From Sedimentitalea sp039941015 (GTDB taxonomy: Bacteria > Pseudomonadota > Alphaproteobacteria > Rhodobacterales > Rhodobacteraceae), in assembly GCF_039941015.1 (NCBI RefSeq), contig NZ_JBDVFI010000020.1: a DNA stretch of 64,000 nt, one strand, 5' to 3'. Within the stretch, counting starts at the first letter, position 1. Each line of letters begins with the position of its first letter. This document shows positions 60,863 to 64,000 of the stretch, one piece after another. The notes under the pieces were generated by a model. That model had not been told where the DNA came from. It saw only the letters and a list, made by a program, of their open reading frames with translations, and did not search any database. The position numbers were made by a program, and so were the translations under genes.

Positions 60863-63475
60863 ATGATGGCGCAAGACACGCCGGGCAAGGGCCCTCTAAG
60901 CGAAGAAGAACTGCAGGAACTGGTCTCGTCCAGTGATGCAGGTGCACGCAATCCTGCGGGTGCAATTGGCACGTTTCTCGCCATAGTAGCGGTCGTCTGG
61001 TCGGTGTTTCAGGTGGTGCTGGCTTCGCCGATATCCAACCTCGTGCTGCCGGGCGCAGTCATAAACAATGACCGTTCGATCCATCTGGCCTTTGGCCTGT
61101 TCCTCGCCTTTATGGCCTATCCCGCGCTGAAATCTTCGCCTCGACATTATATCCCGATCCAGGACTGGATCATGGGTGTCCTTGGCGCGTTCATCGCCAT
61201 GTATGGCTATTTCTTTTACGAAAAGATTGTGAAATCCGGTGGCCTCGCGGATGACACCGACAAGTGGTTTGCGCTGGTCGGCCTGTTGTTGCTGTTTGAG
61301 GGCGCGCGCCGCGCGCTTGGTCCGGCCATGGCGATCATCGCTTCGATCTTCCTGCTTTATGTGTTCTTCGGATCTTCTTCCTGGGTGCCTGATGTCATTC
61401 GCTGGAAAGGCGCCAGCCTGCAAAAGGCGATGAGCCATATGTGGATTACGTCCGAGGGCGTGTTTGGCATCGCGCTTGGGGTTTCAACCAAGTTCGTCTT
61501 TCTCTTCGTGCTCTTTGGTGCCCTCTTGGACAAGGCGGGCGCGGGCAACTATTTTATCAAGATGGCGTTTGGCGCGCTTGGTCACCTCAAGGGTGGTCCG
61601 GCCAAGGCTGCTGTTGTTGGCTCTGCTGCGACGGGCCTGATCTCTGGTTCGTCCATCGCCAACGTCGTGACCACCGGTACCTTCACCATCCCGCTGATGA
61701 AGCGGGTCGGCTTTAGCAGTGAAAAGGCCGGGGCTGTCGAGGTGGCGAGTTCAGTCAACGGTCAGATCATGCCTCCGGTCATGGGCGCTGCGGCGTTTCT
61801 GATGGTGGAATACGTCGGCATTTCATATGTCGAGGTTATCACGCACGCCTTCTTGCCCGCCGCGATTTCTTATGTCGCGCTGGTCTATATCGTGCATCTT
61901 GAAGCGGTCAAAACCAATATGCCGACCTTGGGTAACCGCGCCGTATCGATGGGCAAGACCATCGGTGGCATGGCGTTGTTCTTCGTCGGCTTTGCGTTGC
62001 TTTGCTATGGCGTGCAATACCCGGTCAAAGCGATCATCGCTCTGATGCCGGGCGCATCCGGATTGACCCTGTCGGCACTGGTGGTCGTGGCCTATGTCGC
62101 GCTGCTCTGGCTCGCTTCAGGGACTGAGGACCTTGTGCCGGATGATCCCAACGCCGAGGTGGTCGAACTTCCGGTTGTCAGCGAAATCTACCGCGCCGGT
62201 CTCTACTATTTGCTGCCGATCATCGTGCTGGTCTACTTCCTGATGATCGAACAGAAATCCCCCGGTCTGTCCGCGTTCTGGGCAACCACGCTCTTGTTCG
62301 TGATCCTGCTGACCCAGAAACCGCTCAAGGCGATTTTCCGGGGTCAGACCAACATGACGGAAACCTTCATGAACGGGGTTGGCGATCTCTGGCAGGGCCT
62401 GATCGACGGCGCACGCAACATGATTGGTATCGCGCTTGCAACGGCAACGGCGGGTGTGATCGTCGGGACCGTCACGTTGACTGGTGTCGGGCAGGTGATG
62501 GCTGATCTGGTTGAGTTCCTGTCGGGGGGCAACCTGATCCTGATGCTGGTGATGGTCGGCCTGCTGTCGCTCATCCTAGGGATGGGGCTGCCCACCACGG
62601 CCAACTATATCGTGGTCAGTTCGCTGATGGCAGGTGTCGTGGTTGAGTTGGGCGCGCAGTCGGGTCTGATCGTGCCCTTGATCGCGGTGCATCTGTTTGT
62701 GTTCTACTTCGGGATCATGGCTGACGTTACGCCACCTGTTGGCCTCGCCAGTTTTGCCGCCGCGGCGGTGTCGGGTGGGGATGCCATTAAGACCGGGTTC
62801 GTTGCCTTCTTCTATAGCCTTCGGACCGTGGCGTTGCCGTTTGTGTTCATCTTCAACACCGACTTGTTGTTGATCGATGTCGGCTGGGCGCAGGGTATAC
62901 TTGTCGCCATAACGGCAACCATCGCCATCCTGGTTTTCACCGCCGGCACAATGGGCTGGTTCCTGACCAAGAACCGCCTCTATGAAAGTGTCGTGTTGAT
63001 CCTGATCGCATTTGCGTTGTTCCGGCCCGACTTCTTCATGAACCGGATCCAACCTCCGTATCAGCAGATCGAACCGACCACCCTGGTTGAGCGTTTGGAT
63101 GCCGCCGCCGAAGGTCGCGAACTGCGCGTGGTGGTCAGCGGACCGGATTTTGACACGGGTGATCTCAAGGAAACCACCATGCTTCTGAAAGTTGGCCCAG
63201 AGCCAAGCGGACAGGAGCGGCTGGATGCCATGGGTCTGATCATCCTCGAGGAGGACGGTATCGCCAAGCTGGACGAACCGATGTTCGGCACGCCGGTTTC
63301 TTCCGATCTGGGCAGCTTTGATTTCTATGCAGATACACCGGTGCAACTGGCGACAGTTCAGGTTCCTGCGGATCAAATGCCCAAGGAGTTGGTCTTTATC
63401 CCGGCGCTGATCCTGCTTGGATTGCTCGCCTTCCTTCAGCGCGCGCGCGCATCCCGCCAAGGAGATCCCGCATGA
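60863..63475 (+). CDS. TRAP transporter fused permease (TAXI type)
   Basis: An 870-residue inner-membrane protein in which the small (DctQ) and large (DctM) TRAP subunits are fused. The large part shows GSAATGLISGSSIANVVTTGTF, PPVMGAAAFLMVEYVGISY, GMGLPTTANYIVVSSL and DVTPPVGLASFAAAAVSGGD. The C-terminal 150 residues are a soluble extension common in these fused proteins. Uptake is driven by an ion gradient. Overlaps the stress-protein gene by four bases. Confidence 0.95.
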   Translation: MMAQDTPGKGPLSEEELQELVSSSDAGARNPAGAIGTFLAIVAVVWSVFQVVLASPISNLVLPGAVINNDRSIHLAFGLFLAFMAYPALKSSPRHYIPIQDWIMGVLGAFIAMYGYFFYEKIVKSGGLADDTDKWFALVGLLLLFEGARRALGPAMAIIASIFLLYVFFGSSSWVPDVIRWKGASLQKAMSHMWITSEGVFGIALGVSTKFVFLFVLFGALLDKAGAGNYFIKMAFGALGHLKGGPAKAAVVGSAATGLISGSSIANVVTTGTFTIPLMKRVGFSSEKAGAVEVASSVNGQIMPPVMGAAAFLMVEYVGISYVEVITHAFLPAAISYVALVYIVHLEAVKTNMPTLGNRAVSMGKTIGGMALFFVGFALLCYGVQYPVKAIIALMPGASGLTLSALVVVAYVALLWLASGTEDLVPDDPNAEVVELPVVSEIYRAGLYYLLPIIVLVYFLMIEQKSPGLSAFWATTLLFVILLTQKPLKAIFRGQTNMTETFMNGVGDLWQGLIDGARNMIGIALATATAGVIVGTVTLTGVGQVMADLVEFLSGGNLILMLVMVGLLSLILGMGLPTTANYIVVSSLMAGVVVELGAQSGLIVPLIAVHLFVFYFGIMADVTPPVGLASFAAAAVSGGDAIKTGFVAFFYSLRTVALPFVFIFNTDLLLIDVGWAQGILVAITATIAILVFTAGTMGWFLTKNRLYESVVLILIAFALFRPDFFMNRIQPPYQQIEPTTLVERLDAAAEGRELRVVVSGPDFDTGDLKETTMLLKVGPEPSGQERLDAMGLIILEEDGIAKLDEPMFGTPVSSDLGSFDFYADTPVQLATVQVPADQMPKELVFIPALILLGLLAFLQRARASRQGDPA

Positions 63476-63903
63476 CAAAATCCGTTCTCTGTGCCGTTGA
63501 CGTCAGCAACGGCGATGTCGACAGCCGTGTGCTGAAAGAAGCCGCACAACTTGCCGACATGCATGGCGCCCAACTTGATGTGATCACGGTGTTGCCCGAT
63601 TTCGGCACCAGTCTGGTCTCGGGCTTTTTCAAGCCGGACTTTCACAAACAGGCCGAGGAGGAAGCCGCCAAGCACCTGCAGGAGTTGTGCATTGCAGTAC
63701 TTGGCGAAGAACGCAACAAATCGGTGCGTCACGTCGTGGCGACCGGTCCGGCGTACACGGAAATCCTGCTGGTAGCGGAGAATGCCGGCACCGATCTGAT
63801 CGTGATCGGTGCCCACAAGCCCGACATGAAGGATTACCTTCTTGGCCCGAACGCCACACGGATCATCAACCATTCGCAATGTTCGGTCTTTGTGGTTCGT
63901 TGA
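63472..63903 (+). CDS. Universal stress protein of the TRAP-associated (TeaD) type
   Basis: A 143-residue UspA-fold protein. Start VLCAVDVSNGDVDSRVLKEAAQLA and end VIGAHKPDMKDYLLGPNATRIINHSQ; the nucleotide-binding loop is close to that of TeaD, an ATP-binding regulator of the ectoine TRAP transporter. It overlaps the permease gene by four bases, so it most likely tunes this transporter. Confidence 0.9.
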   Translation: MTKSVLCAVDVSNGDVDSRVLKEAAQLADMHGAQLDVITVLPDFGTSLVSGFFKPDFHKQAEEEAAKHLQELCIAVLGEERNKSVRHVVATGPAYTEILLVAENAGTDLIVIGAHKPDMKDYLLGPNATRIINHSQCSVFVVR

Positions 63904-63942
63904 CTACAAAGTGCGACGTGGCGGTCGTTTAGGAGAGGCGTT

Positions 63943-64000
63943 CTATCGCGCCGGTTGCAGCAGCACGACATAAAACGCTGTGCCCTTGTATAACGCGGCG
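63943..64000 (-). CDS. 3' end of an unidentified gene, cut by the window edge
   Basis: The last 18 codons of a minus-strand frame (ALYKGTAFYVVLLQPAR and stop TAG at 63943-63945). The residue pattern looks like real coding sequence and it converges with the stress-protein gene, but too little is visible to name it. Confidence 0.4.
   Translation of the reverse strand, partial: AALYKGTAFYVVLLQPAR

Overview
The window looks like a chromosomal segment of an alphaproteobacterium of the order Rhodobacterales (roseobacter type). The reasons are the gene order pyrH-frr-uppS-cdsA-dxr-rseP-bamA-skp-fabZ-lpxA-lpxI-lpxB, an adjacent sciP-ctrA pair, an alphaproteobacterial GTTC-N7-GTTC SOS box, a VPLPA-CTERM protein, and peptide ABC and TAXI-TRAP uptake systems in a GC-rich background. 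No rRNA, tRNA, insertion sequence, prophage or CRISPR array was recognised.

Layout. 1-7.1 kb: a lipoprotein, a GST, a minus-strand operon for a molybdenum hydroxylase (FAD, 2Fe-2S and Mo subunits) ending in a MoaD-like sulfur carrier, and a divergent ThDP enzyme with a cupin. 7.2-15 kb: ssb, a lytic transglycosylase, and a five-gene peptide ABC transporter operon. 15.2-28.6 kb: miaA, then the envelope and isoprenoid block from pyrH to lpxB. 28.6-41.7 kb: housekeeping genes (cadD-like, mnmA, sciP, ctrA, ligA, recG, a NifU/IscU-like scaffold, hisI, gluQRS, a methyltransferase, trmFO, an enoyl-CoA hydratase, a thioesterase). It also holds two tiny membrane-protein genes with SOS-like boxes (one at 22 kb, one at 36 kb) and two candidate structured RNAs. 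41.9-45.7 kb: a VPLPA-CTERM protein, rplM-rpsI, and a truncated haemoglobin overlapping an adenylate cyclase.

45.9-56.5 kb is the accessory region of most interest. All genes are on the plus strand: a degenerate CPBP-like membrane protein; a radical SAM/SPASM maturase; a 914-residue protein with a double-glycine leader, about 800 residues of [G/D/N/S][N/D]E tripeptides and a Cys-containing tail; an unknown 158-residue protein; a periplasmic-adaptor-like protein; a C39-peptidase membrane protein; and a second six-helix membrane protein. The two membrane proteins have the shape of ABC-exporter halves but carry no visible Walker A, signature or Walker B motif. I read this as an unusual RiPP-like maturation and export system for a very large, extremely acidic repeat protein. 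A 2OG-Fe(II) oxygenase and a secreted HExxH protein follow on the opposite strand.

58.4-64 kb: an alpha-methylacyl-CoA racemase-like enzyme, a TAXI-TRAP transporter (binding protein, fused permease, universal stress protein), and the 3' end of an unidentified minus-strand gene at the right edge.

All product names come from reading the translated sequence for motifs and family resemblance; no database search was run.
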